Of a stretch of DNA of 5,608 bases, positions 1 through 4,944 are shown one piece after another (within the stretch, counting starts at the first letter, position 1; every line of letters starts with the position of its first letter). The stretch is from Reyranella sp. Its GTDB lineage: Bacteria > Pseudomonadota > Alphaproteobacteria > Reyranellales > Reyranellaceae. The stretch spans positions 1-5,608 of the forward strand of contig JADHLS010000416.1 in the NCBI GenBank assembly GCA_016780605.1, read 5' to 3'. Made by a program: the position numbers and the translations under genes. A model generated the notes under the pieces. That model ran no database searches. It had not been told where the DNA came from and saw nothing but the letters and a program-made list of their open reading frames with translations.

Positions 1-10
1 AATAGATGCC

Positions 11-17
11 AGGGAGG
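11..17 (+). promoter_or_regulatory. Ribosome binding site of TctC copy 1
   Basis: AGGGAGG lies 9 nt before the ATG at 27 and decides that start over the ATG at 6. The 9-mer CAGGGAGGC (10-18) recurs exactly before the second TctC gene (1752-1760). Confidence 0.75.
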
Positions 18-26
18 CATACAAGA

Positions 27-1010
27 ATGAGCAATCTACATCGCCGTACGGTGCTGACGGGCAGCGCCGCGGCGGTCTTCGGCGCGCCCGCTATCGCCAA
101 GGCGCAGAACGTTAACGACTGGCCGAAAGGACCGGTCCGCATCATCGTGCCCTTCCCGCCCGGCGGCTCGACCGATCCGGTGGCGCGCATCATCCAGGCC
201 AAGCTCACCGACCAGACCGGCTGGCAGGTCATCGTCGACAACAAGCCCGGTGGCGCCAGTGTCGTCGGCGCCTCGATCGCCGCCAAGTCGCCGCCCGACG
301 GACAGACCTGGATGGTGACCTTCGACAGCCATATCCTCAATCCGGCTTTTGCGCCCTCGATTCCCTATAAGGACTCCGAGCTCCTGAACGTCATGTTGAT
401 CGGGCGCACGCCACAGGTCATCGCCGCGCATCCGGACCGCCCCTACAAGACGTTCGCCGAGACTGCGGCGGATGCTAAAGCGCGGCCCGAAAAGGTGACC
501 TTCGGCGTGCTGGGCGGCAGCCAGGCGCTGGTGCTGGCGACGCTGATCAACAAGGAGAACGCGCTCAAGATCAACCTCATCCCCTACAAGGGCGGCGGAC
601 CGCTGGTGCAGGATCTTTTGGGCGGCGTGACCGACATCGGCATCTCGAGCCTCGCCTCCTTCAGCCCGCATATCCGGGCCGGCAAGATCCGGCCGATCGC
701 CGTGACCGGCGAGGCGCGCACGCCGGCGCTGCCCGACACGCCGACCCTGATCGAGCAGAAGGTCAAGGCCTTCCCGTCCTATTCCTGGTGGGGTGTCTAC
801 GCGCCCGCCGGCGTGCCGCGGCCGATAGTCGACCGCATGCATGCCGAGATCACCAAGGCGGTGCGCACGGCCGACGTGACCCAGAAGTTCCAGGACCAGT
901 TCAACATGGAGATCATGACGACCTCGCCCGAGGACTTCGCCGCCTACCAGAAGAGCGAACAGGAGCGCTGGTTCAAGGTCATCAAGGAGAACGACATCAA
1001 GGGTGACTGA
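27..1010 (+). CDS. Tripartite tricarboxylate transporter substrate-binding protein (TctC/Bug family), copy 1
   Basis: A 327-residue periplasmic solute-binding protein. Family members capture small carboxylates or related solutes and hand them to a TctA/TctB membrane pair; some orphan members act as sensors. The ATG at 27 is preferred over the in-frame ATG at 6 because AGGGAGG (11-17) lies 9 nt upstream of it and inside the longer reading frame. The N-terminus is a signal peptide with a twin-arginine-like HRRTVL (residues 5-10), a hydrophobic stretch and a probable cleavage AKA|Q at 26/27. Family marks are VPFPPGG-STD (41-50), NKPGG, the PDGQTW stretch, YKGGGP (187-192) followed by DLLGGVTD, and YSWWGVYAP-AGVPRPIVDRM near the C-terminus. 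Length is typical. It has no cysteine. The ligand cannot be read from sequence. A paralogue lies at 1765-2742, and no membrane subunit is in the window. Family assignment is firm; transport partner and substrate are unknown. Confidence 0.95.
   Translation: MSNLHRRTVLTGSAAAVFGAPAIAKAQNVNDWPKGPVRIIVPFPPGGSTDPVARIIQAKLTDQTGWQVIVDNKPGGASVVGASIAAKSPPDGQTWMVTFDSHILNPAFAPSIPYKDSELLNVMLIGRTPQVIAAHPDRPYKTFAETAADAKARPEKVTFGVLGGSQALVLATLINKENALKINLIPYKGGGPLVQDLLGGVTDIGISSLASFSPHIRAGKIRPIAVTGEARTPALPDTPTLIEQKVKAFPSYSWWGVYAPAGVPRPIVDRMHAEITKAVRTADVTQKFQDQFNMEIMTTSPEDFAAYQKSEQERWFKVIKENDIKGD
960..1002 (+). repeat. Direct repeat, left copy (3' end of TctC copy 1)
   Basis: A 43-nt stretch from CAGGAGCGCTGG to GACATCAAGG matches 2689-2731 with a single G/C mismatch (position 989 against 2718). 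It encodes the conserved C-terminal segment QERWFKVIK-NDIK of both binding proteins and is the longest near-identical run I found between them. Confidence 0.8.
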
Positions 1011-1038
1011 AGCGCGAAAACCGTGCTGGACCCGTCTC

Positions 1039-1296
1039 TCATTTGCCCCTGCGCCGCCGTGCCTCGTCGGCGTCGTTGCCCAGCCGCACGACAAAACGAA
1101 GCCAGTTGTCCCTGTCAGGCAAGATTTGGCGTGGGTTCTCCGCGTAGCGCAGCGCGATGTGGTCCTCGTACATGATGGTGAGTTCAATCAGCCACATGAA
1201 CTCCCGCACGAAGTCTGGGCCAAATGGCGGCGGGCGGAAGTCGGCACCAGACGGTGTCGCCGCCCGCACGCCATCGCTGAAATCCTGAACGGTCAT
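1039..1296 (-). CDS. Hypothetical 85-residue protein
   Basis: I do not recognise this small protein. The start is set at the ATG at 1296 (MTVQDF...) because AGAAGGAGA (1311-1303 on the minus strand) lies 6 nt upstream; the in-frame ATG at 1317 has no such signal and would place that site inside the coding region. The product is probably cytosolic, with no signal peptide. It has a proline-rich stretch RPPPFGP (21-27), a central amphipathic, aromatic-rich segment FVREFMWLIELTIMYEDHIALRY (about 29-51), an NW-LRFVVRLG segment (64-73) and a basic tail RRRRGK. The strong ribosome binding site supports it as a real gene. It is divergent from the 109-residue gene at 1364 and converges on TctC copy 1 with 28 bp between stops. 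The two small genes may share a function, but nothing in the sequence names it. Confidence 0.7.
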   Translation of the reverse strand: MTVQDFSDGVRAATPSGADFRPPPFGPDFVREFMWLIELTIMYEDHIALRYAENPRQILPDRDNWLRFVVRLGNDADEARRRRGK

Positions 1297-1363
1297 GTAG
1301 TGTCTCCTTCTCTGCATGGTTCACAAACCTGATGCGGGCGCCAGTGAGCTTTTGGGGGCTTTG
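1297..1363. other. Divergent intergenic region (67 bp) between two small genes
   Basis: Both small genes must be expressed from this interval or from within each other. It holds the minus-strand ribosome binding site (1303-1311) and a short imperfect inverted repeat GGTT-CACA-AACC (1318-1329), which could be a small operator but is short enough to be chance. The run GGGGG at 1354-1358 is the only ribosome-binding candidate for the plus-strand gene. No convincing -35/-10 pair was seen on either strand. Confidence 0.4.
1303..1311 (-). promoter_or_regulatory. Ribosome binding site of the 85-residue gene
   Basis: On the minus strand AGAAGGAGA precedes the ATG at 1296 by 6 nt. It is a near-ideal Shine-Dalgarno and decides the start in favour of 1296 over 1317. 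Confidence 0.75.
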
Positions 1364-1693
1364 ATGGGCAAGGTCGTGAGCGTCCACGAATACGAGCTGA
1401 AGCCCGGCGTGCAGGCGGCCGATTTCGAGTGCGCCCTGCGCGATGCCGAGCGGCGCGGCCTGTTGGACCTGCCGGGCTTGATTGGCCACCATTTCCTGCG
1501 CGGCCTGAAAGGCGCGCGACGCGACGCCTATGCGGCCATCTGGATCTTTGAGAGCCGCGAGGCCTGGGAGAAGCTTTGGGGACCGCCGTCGCAGTATCCG
1601 CAGAAGTGGCAGGTCTGGGAGAACGAGGTCCTGGCGCCGTTCCTCACCCAGCATCCCGACGGCATCCGCTTCACGAGCTACCAGGAAGTCTGA
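1364..1693 (+). CDS. Small protein with apparent dimeric alpha/beta-barrel (ferredoxin-like) fold
   Basis: A 109-residue probable cytosolic protein. The start is taken at the ATG at 1364 (MGKVVSVHEY...), with GGGGG at 1354-1358 as a weak ribosome binding site 5 nt upstream. The ATG at 1316 has no ribosome binding site and would add 16 residues of unlikely composition. The predicted order of elements is strand (VVSVHEYEL, 4-12), helix (AADFECALRDAER, 18-30), two strands (GLIGHHFLRGLKG and DAYAAIWIFES, 38-64), helix (REAWEKLW, 65-72) and a final strand (IRFTSYQEV, 101-109). This beta-alpha-beta-beta-alpha-beta pattern resembles antibiotic biosynthesis monooxygenase, EthD or NIPSNAP-like proteins, which act as small oxygenases, isomerases or ligand binders. 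That is a fold-level guess from pattern; no catalytic residue can be named. It lies 71 bp upstream of TctC copy 2 on the same strand, so co-transcription is possible. Confidence 0.72.
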   Translation: MGKVVSVHEYELKPGVQAADFECALRDAERRGLLDLPGLIGHHFLRGLKGARRDAYAAIWIFESREAWEKLWGPPSQYPQKWQVWENEVLAPFLTQHPDGIRFTSYQEV

Positions 1694-1697
1694 ACTG

Positions 1698-1725
1698 AGG
1701 CCTTGCGCCGCAATCGGCACGGCCT
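1698..1725 (+). terminator. Possible weak hairpin between the 109-residue gene and TctC copy 2
   Basis: AGGCC (1698-1702) pairs with GGCCT (1721-1725), and inside these GCCG (1707-1710) pairs with CGGC (1715-1718) around a CAAT loop, leaving a small asymmetric internal loop. There is no following run of T, so it is not a classical intrinsic terminator. It could attenuate readthrough or be chance in GC-rich DNA. The remainder of this 71-bp gap holds only the ribosome binding site of the next gene and no clear promoter. Confidence 0.22.
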
Positions 1726-1752
1726 AGGCTGCCAGGATAAGCAAGACGTATC

Positions 1753-1759
1753 AGGGAGG
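1753..1759 (+). promoter_or_regulatory. Ribosome binding site of TctC copy 2
   Basis: AGGGAGG lies 5 nt before the ATG at 1765. It sits within the same 9-mer CAGGGAGGC found before TctC copy 1, suggesting that the leader was duplicated together with the gene. Confidence 0.75.
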
Positions 1760-1764
1760 CTGAA

Positions 1765-2742
1765 ATGGCCGAAGTGCGTCGCCGCGTCGTGCTCGCAGGT
1801 ATCGGCTCGACTCTCTTGGTACCGACCAGCGTCAGCGCCCAGGTCGATTGGCCGAAGGGACCGATCAAGTTCATCGTGCCCTTCCCGCCGGGCGGCGGCA
1901 CCGATCCGATCGCGCGCATCATCGCAGGCAAGCTCGGCGACAACACGGGCTGGCAGATCGTGGTCGAGAACAAGCCCGGCGCCGCCGGCGTCATCGGCGC
2001 CACGGCCGCCGCCAAGTCGGCGCCCGACGGCCAGACTTGGATGGTGACCTTCGACAGCCACATCCTCAGCGCCGCCTTCACGCCCAACCTCACCTACAAG
2101 GACTCCGATCTCTTCAACGTCATGCTGGTCGGCCGCACCCCGCTGGTCATCACCTGCCCTCCCGACCGGCCGTGGAAGGATTTCGCCGAGGTGGTGGCCG
2201 ACGCGCGCAAGCGGCCGGGCCAGCTGAGCATCGGCATGCTGTCGGCCAGTCAAGCGCTTCTCCTGATGACCCATGTGCGCAAGGAGAACGGGTTCGACGC
2301 CAATTTCATCTTCTACAAGGGCGGCGGCCCGACGGTGCAGGACGCTTTGGCCGGGGTCACCGACATGTGCATCACCACGCTGGTGTCGGCCGTGCCCTAC
2401 TGCCGAACCGGCAAGCTGCGCGCGCTTGCCACCACCGGCGAGAAGCGGCCGCCCGCTCTTCCCGAGACGCCGACTCTCACCGAGCAGGGCATCAAGTCCT
2501 ATCCGACCTACTCCTGGTGGGGCCTCTACGCGCCGGCCGGCATGCCGCGGCCGATCGTCGACCGCATGAATACCGAGCTCGCCAAGGCCGTGCGCTCGCC
2601 CGACGTCATGCAGAAATTCGTCGAGCAGATCCATCTCGAAGTCCTCGCCAGCTCGCCCGAAGAGTTTGCGGCATTCCACAAGGCCGAGCAGGAGCGCTGG
2701 TTCAAGGTCATCAAGGACAACGACATCAAGGCAACGGACTGA
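1765..2742 (+). CDS. Tripartite tricarboxylate transporter substrate-binding protein (TctC/Bug family), copy 2
   Basis: A 325-residue periplasmic solute-binding protein, paralogous to the gene at 27-1010 (roughly 190 of 297 aligned residues identical by hand count after the signal peptides). The signal peptide has RRRVVL at residues 5-10, twin-arginine-like, a hydrophobic core and probable cleavage VSA|Q at 25/26. VPFPPGG-GTD starts at residue 38, YKGGGP at 184, and YSWWGLYAP-AGMPRPIVDRM is near the C-terminus; these are standard family segments around the ligand cleft. Unlike copy 1 it has three cysteines (C131, C202, C213). C202 and C213 lie just after the GVTD segment that in copy 1 reads GVTDIG, so the ligand may differ. 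No TctA/TctB subunit is nearby. It converges with the TetR gene, with only 2 bp between the stop codons. The family is firm; the substrate is unknown. Confidence 0.95.
   Translation: MAEVRRRVVLAGIGSTLLVPTSVSAQVDWPKGPIKFIVPFPPGGGTDPIARIIAGKLGDNTGWQIVVENKPGAAGVIGATAAAKSAPDGQTWMVTFDSHILSAAFTPNLTYKDSDLFNVMLVGRTPLVITCPPDRPWKDFAEVVADARKRPGQLSIGMLSASQALLLMTHVRKENGFDANFIFYKGGGPTVQDALAGVTDMCITTLVSAVPYCRTGKLRALATTGEKRPPALPETPTLTEQGIKSYPTYSWWGLYAPAGMPRPIVDRMNTELAKAVRSPDVMQKFVEQIHLEVLASSPEEFAAFHKAEQERWFKVIKDNDIKATD
2689..2731 (+). repeat. Direct repeat, right copy (3' end of TctC copy 2)
   Basis: Matches 960-1002 in 42 of 43 positions, same orientation, about 1.7 kb apart. It reflects gene duplication or later conversion and could support recombination between the copies. 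Confidence 0.8.
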
Positions 2743-2744
2743 TC

Positions 2745-3326
2745 TCAGCCCTTCGTCGACCTGAGCTTCTGCAGCTCTCCGATCGCCCGCACGAAGCTGT
2801 CGGCCGGCGTCGAGGCCGGATCGATCAGGCGATGCAGCCGGAACCCATCCTCGAGGGCGAGCAGCATGGCGCTGCCCTGCTCCGGATCACTGAAGCCCAT
2901 ACCGGACAGGATCTCCGCAACCAGAGCACGTCGCGCCCGCAGGCGCTTGGCGAGCTCGGGGCGGCGGCGCTCGGAGCGGGCGGCAAACAGGATCAGCTCG
3001 ATGTGCAGCATCGGCGCGCGGCCCAGCGGATCGTGGCGGTTGCGCTCACGAAGGGCGGCGATGAAGGCGTCGGGCGTGCGATGCTTCGCCAGCAGCTCGC
3101 GGTGATGCTGGATGGAACGATCGACGTGGTCCTCCAGCATGGCGATGATCAGCTCGTCCTTGTCGGCGAAGTTGGAATAAAACGCGCCGCGCGTCAGGCC
3201 CGCAGCCGCCGCGATGCCCTCGATGCTGGCAGCACCTATTCCCTGCTCCTCGAACACCTCCGCGGCGGCCAGGAACAGCTTTTCCCGCGTTTCCTCGCGG
3301 GTCGGTCGGGTCCGTACTCTTGACAT
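2745..3326 (-). CDS. TetR/AcrR-family transcriptional regulator
   Basis: A 193-residue one-component repressor. Family members bind an inverted-repeat operator as a dimer and release it when a small molecule enters the C-terminal pocket. The N-terminal DNA-binding domain covers about residues 11-57: helix 1 is ETREKLFLAAAEVFEEQG (12-29), followed by the helix-turn-helix SIEGIAAAAGLTRGAFYSNF (34-53) and the usual KDELI at 56-60. The remainder is the helical ligand and dimer domain, with no recognisable ligand signature. The ATG at 3326 is used because the next Met lies beyond the DNA-binding domain. No clear Shine-Dalgarno precedes it. It is divergent from the P450 gene, with the operator candidate (3351-3374) between them, so local control of the P450/transporter pair and of itself is the simplest reading. 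Its stop is 2 bp from that of TctC copy 2, tail to tail. Confidence 0.93.
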   Translation of the reverse strand: MSRVRTRPTREETREKLFLAAAEVFEEQGIGAASIEGIAAAAGLTRGAFYSNFADKDELIIAMLEDHVDRSIQHHRELLAKHRTPDAFIAALRERNRHDPLGRAPMLHIELILFAARSERRRPELAKRLRARRALVAEILSGMGFSDPEQGSAMLLALEDGFRLHRLIDPASTPADSFVRAIGELQKLRSTKG

Positions 3327-3348
3327 GCCATGGAAACTAGCACATTTA
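3320..3348 (+). promoter_or_regulatory. Possible sigma-70-type promoter for the P450 operon
   Basis: A perfect -35 hexamer TTGACA (3320-3325) is followed after 17 bp by CATTTA (3343-3348), a poor match to a -10 box. The start would fall near 3355, inside the inverted repeat, consistent with repression by steric block. The -35 overlaps the first codons of the divergent tetR gene. The weak -10 makes this tentative. Confidence 0.38.
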
Positions 3349-3350
3349 CC

Positions 3351-3374
3351 ACTCGATACATTATTGTATCGAGT
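3351..3374. promoter_or_regulatory. Perfect inverted repeat: probable TetR operator
   Basis: ACTCGATACA (3351-3360) and TGTATCGAGT (3365-3374) are exact reverse complements separated by TTAT. This symmetry, the size of the site and its place between a tetR-type gene and its divergent neighbour fit an operator for a TetR-family dimer. It overlaps the likely transcription starts on both strands, so binding would be expected to repress both genes. It is an AT-richer island in otherwise GC-rich DNA. That it is an operator is inference; the repeat itself is seen directly. Confidence 0.85.
3363..3368 (-). promoter_or_regulatory. Possible -10 box for the TetR gene
   Basis: On the minus strand TACAAT lies inside the inverted repeat, 37 nt before the tetR ATG. 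It matches TATAAT in five of six positions. No good -35 is seen at the right spacing. If used, the transcript would have a leader of about 30 nt without a Shine-Dalgarno, and the operator would cover the promoter, giving autorepression. Confidence 0.28.
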
Positions 3375-3379
3375 TGCAC

Positions 3380-3385
3380 AGGAGG
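3380..3385 (+). promoter_or_regulatory. Ribosome binding site of the P450 gene
   Basis: AGGAGG lies 6 nt before the ATG at 3392. It decides that start over the upstream in-frame TTG at 3374, which lies inside the operator arm. Confidence 0.85.
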
Positions 3386-3391
3386 CCCGCC

Positions 3392-4627
3392 ATGAGCCAA
3401 TCCGCGACTGCGCCGACCGCCATCACCCCGTCGATGGTCGACAATTTCTTCCTCGAGGCGATGAAGCCCGCCTTCCGTGAGGATCCCTATCCCCTCTACG
3501 AACGCTTCCGCGGCGGCGCGCCGCTACTGCGCGTCGCCGACACGATCTGGTTCGCCCTCGGCCATGCCGAGGTGACGGCCATGCTGCGCCACCCCCGGCT
3601 GTCGACCGACGAGCAGGAGCACGCCACGACCAAGGCCGGCCGCGAACCCGACCCCAACCGCGCCCGCAGCCTGCTGTTCATGGACCCGCCAGACCACACG
3701 CGCCTGCGCGGCCTGGTGGCCCGCGCCTTCACGCCGCGCCGCATCGAGGATCTGCGCGTCGCCACCGAGGGCATCACCAACGAGCTGGTCGAGGCCATGG
3801 CAACGCAGCGCGGCGGCACGGTCGATCTGATCGAGGCCTTCGCCTATCCCCTGCCGGTGCGCGTCATCTGCACTCTGCTCGGTGTGCCGGCGCGTGACGA
3901 GGCGATCTTCACCAACTGGTCGCGTGGCATCGCCCGCTCGGTCGATCCCTCGATCCTGCGCAGCCCCGAAATCGAAGCCGCGATCGCCGAGGCTCGGCTG
4001 GGTCTGCGAACCTATATCGGTGAGCTTCTGGCCGAGCGCCGCCGCAAACCGGGCGACGACCTGCTGTCGGCGCTGGCCGCCGTCGATGTCGATGGTGACA
4101 GCATCACCGCCGGCGAGATCGTGTCGCTCGCCCAGCTCCTGCTGGTGGCGGGCCACGAGACCACGGTGAACCTCATCGGCAACGGCGCGCTGGCGCTGCT
4201 GCGCGCGCCCGACCAGCTCGCCCTGCTACGGCAGCGGCCCGAGCTGATCGGTCCGGCGGTCGACGAGTTCCTGCGCTTCGACGGGCCGGTGCAGATCACC
4301 CAGCGCGTCGCCATGGAGGATCTCGCCCTCTTCGGCCAGAAGGTCAGGAAAGGAGACGAGATCTTGCTGATCCTGGGGGCGGCCAACCGCGATCCCGCCG
4401 CCTTCGACGAGCCGCACCGGCTCGATGTCACCCGCGACGCCCGCAAGCACGTCGCCTTCGGCGGCGGCATCCATCACTGCCTGGGCGCCGCGCTGGCGCG
4501 CATGGAAGGCCACGTCGCCTTCAACGCCCTGCTCGAGGCTATCCCGACGATGCAGCTGGCAGCGCCACCCAAGCGACGTCCAACCTTCACCCTGCGCGGC
4601 CTGGAGACGCTGCTGATCGCGCTATGA
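3392..4627 (+). CDS. Cytochrome P450, soluble bacterial class I type
   Basis: A 411-residue heme-thiolate monooxygenase of normal length for soluble bacterial P450s, with no membrane anchor. It would use O2 and two electrons from a ferredoxin-type partner to hydroxylate or otherwise oxidise a small hydrophobic substrate. Marks in order: the C-helix segment MDPPDHTRLRGLVARAFTPRR, with the heme-propionate HTRLR; the I-helix oxygen-activation motif AGHETT (253-258), the E/T pair replacing the more familiar D/T; K-helix E292-F-L-R295; and the heme loop FGGGIHHCLG (356-365) with proximal ligand C363. Start ATG 3392 is fixed by AGGAGG 6 nt upstream. All catalytic motifs are intact. The product resembles CYP107-like and other actinobacterial or alphaproteobacterial P450s; a subfamily cannot be assigned by eye. 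It is under a probable TetR operator and translationally coupled to the membrane protein that follows. No ferredoxin or reductase gene is in the window. Confidence 0.96.
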   Translation: MSQSATAPTAITPSMVDNFFLEAMKPAFREDPYPLYERFRGGAPLLRVADTIWFALGHAEVTAMLRHPRLSTDEQEHATTKAGREPDPNRARSLLFMDPPDHTRLRGLVARAFTPRRIEDLRVATEGITNELVEAMATQRGGTVDLIEAFAYPLPVRVICTLLGVPARDEAIFTNWSRGIARSVDPSILRSPEIEAAIAEARLGLRTYIGELLAERRRKPGDDLLSALAAVDVDGDSITAGEIVSLAQLLLVAGHETTVNLIGNGALALLRAPDQLALLRQRPELIGPAVDEFLRFDGPVQITQRVAMEDLALFGQKVRKGDEILLILGAANRDPAAFDEPHRLDVTRDARKHVAFGGGIHHCLGAALARMEGHVAFNALLEAIPTMQLAAPPKRRPTFTLRGLETLLIAL

Positions 4628-4944
4628 GCGCCTGGCTACAGCTTGTCGGCGCGGTTGTCTTAAACGTCGCCGCGTATCTCGTGTACAAGGCGATCGCCGG
4701 CTCAGGCCCGCGCACCTGGTGGCCGATGTTCGCCGTCGGCCTGTTGCTGGGCGCCGCCAACACCTTCCTGTTCGCGCGCTCGATCAAGGCGATCCCGCTC
4801 TCCGTCGCCTATCCCGTTTTCATCGGTGCGAGTTTCGCCTTCATCATCCTGGCCGCAGCGCTCGCCTTCCACGAGCGCCTGCTGCCGGTTCACCTCGGCG
4901 GCATGGCCCTTGTGATGACCGGCATCGTGCTGGTCACGCGGTGA
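4624..4944 (+). CDS. SMR/DMT-type small four-helix membrane protein lacking the Glu14 proton site
   Basis: A 106-residue inner-membrane protein with four predicted helices (about 4-23, 34-52, 58-79, 87-105), the size and layout of small multidrug resistance proteins. Aligned by eye with EmrE, AIPLSVAYPVFIG (56-68) matches the YIPTGIAYAIWSG region, and HERL (83-86) matches the FGQRL turn. EmrE-type exporters need Glu14 in helix 1 for proton-coupled drug exchange; here residue 14 is Asn (VVLN, 11-14), and the helix-3 Trp63 equivalent is Phe66, while the Tyr60 equivalent (Tyr63) is kept. It may therefore act as a carrier or flippase by another mechanism, as ArnE/ArnF-type relatives do, or pair with another subunit. 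The ATG overlaps the P450 stop (ATGA), and no Shine-Dalgarno is properly spaced, which implies translational coupling. Its stop overlaps that of the amidohydrolase. The fold is fairly sure; the function is not. Confidence 0.85.
   Translation: MSAWLQLVGAVVLNVAAYLVYKAIAGSGPRTWWPMFAVGLLLGAANTFLFARSIKAIPLSVAYPVFIGASFAFIILAAALAFHERLLPVHLGGMALVMTGIVLVTR

Noticed and set aside
6..26. Upstream ATG at 6 as start of TctC copy 1
   Set aside because: It would put the ribosome binding site AGGGAGG inside the coding region and add a tail before the signal peptide.
1011..1038. Terminator between TctC copy 1 and the convergent 85-residue gene
   Set aside because: The 28-bp gap shows no hairpin with a T run on either strand.
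36..1187. A 383-codon open frame on the - strand
   Set aside because: It is antisense to TctC copy 1, which has a signal peptide and family motifs; the antisense product is low-complexity R/G/V-rich sequence.
1184..1720. A 178-codon open frame on the - strand
   Set aside because: It overlaps both small genes antisense or out of frame. The plus-strand 109-residue product has a coherent fold pattern, whereas this one does not.
1703..1730. TTGCGC (1703-1708) and TAGGCT (1725-1730) as a promoter for TctC copy 2
   Set aside because: The -10 matches only three of six positions, and the region is GC-rich enough for such pairs to occur by chance.
1678..2679. A 333-codon open frame on the - strand
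   Set aside because: It mirrors TctC copy 2 in the antisense frame, and its resemblance to the 36-1187 antisense frame only reflects the paralogy of the sense genes.
1848..3323. A 491-codon open frame on the + strand
   Set aside because: It runs out of frame through TctC copy 2 and antisense through tetR. Its translation is rich in R, H, A and G with no domain; it is open because of the high GC content.
3374..3391. TTG at 3374 as start of the P450
   Set aside because: It lies at the end of the operator arm with no ribosome binding site; AGGAGG 6 nt before ATG 3392 is far better.
3524..4156. A 210-codon open frame on the - strand within the P450 gene
   Set aside because: It is antisense to intact P450 coding sequence; D/R/G/Q-rich composition and no ribosome binding site or domain.
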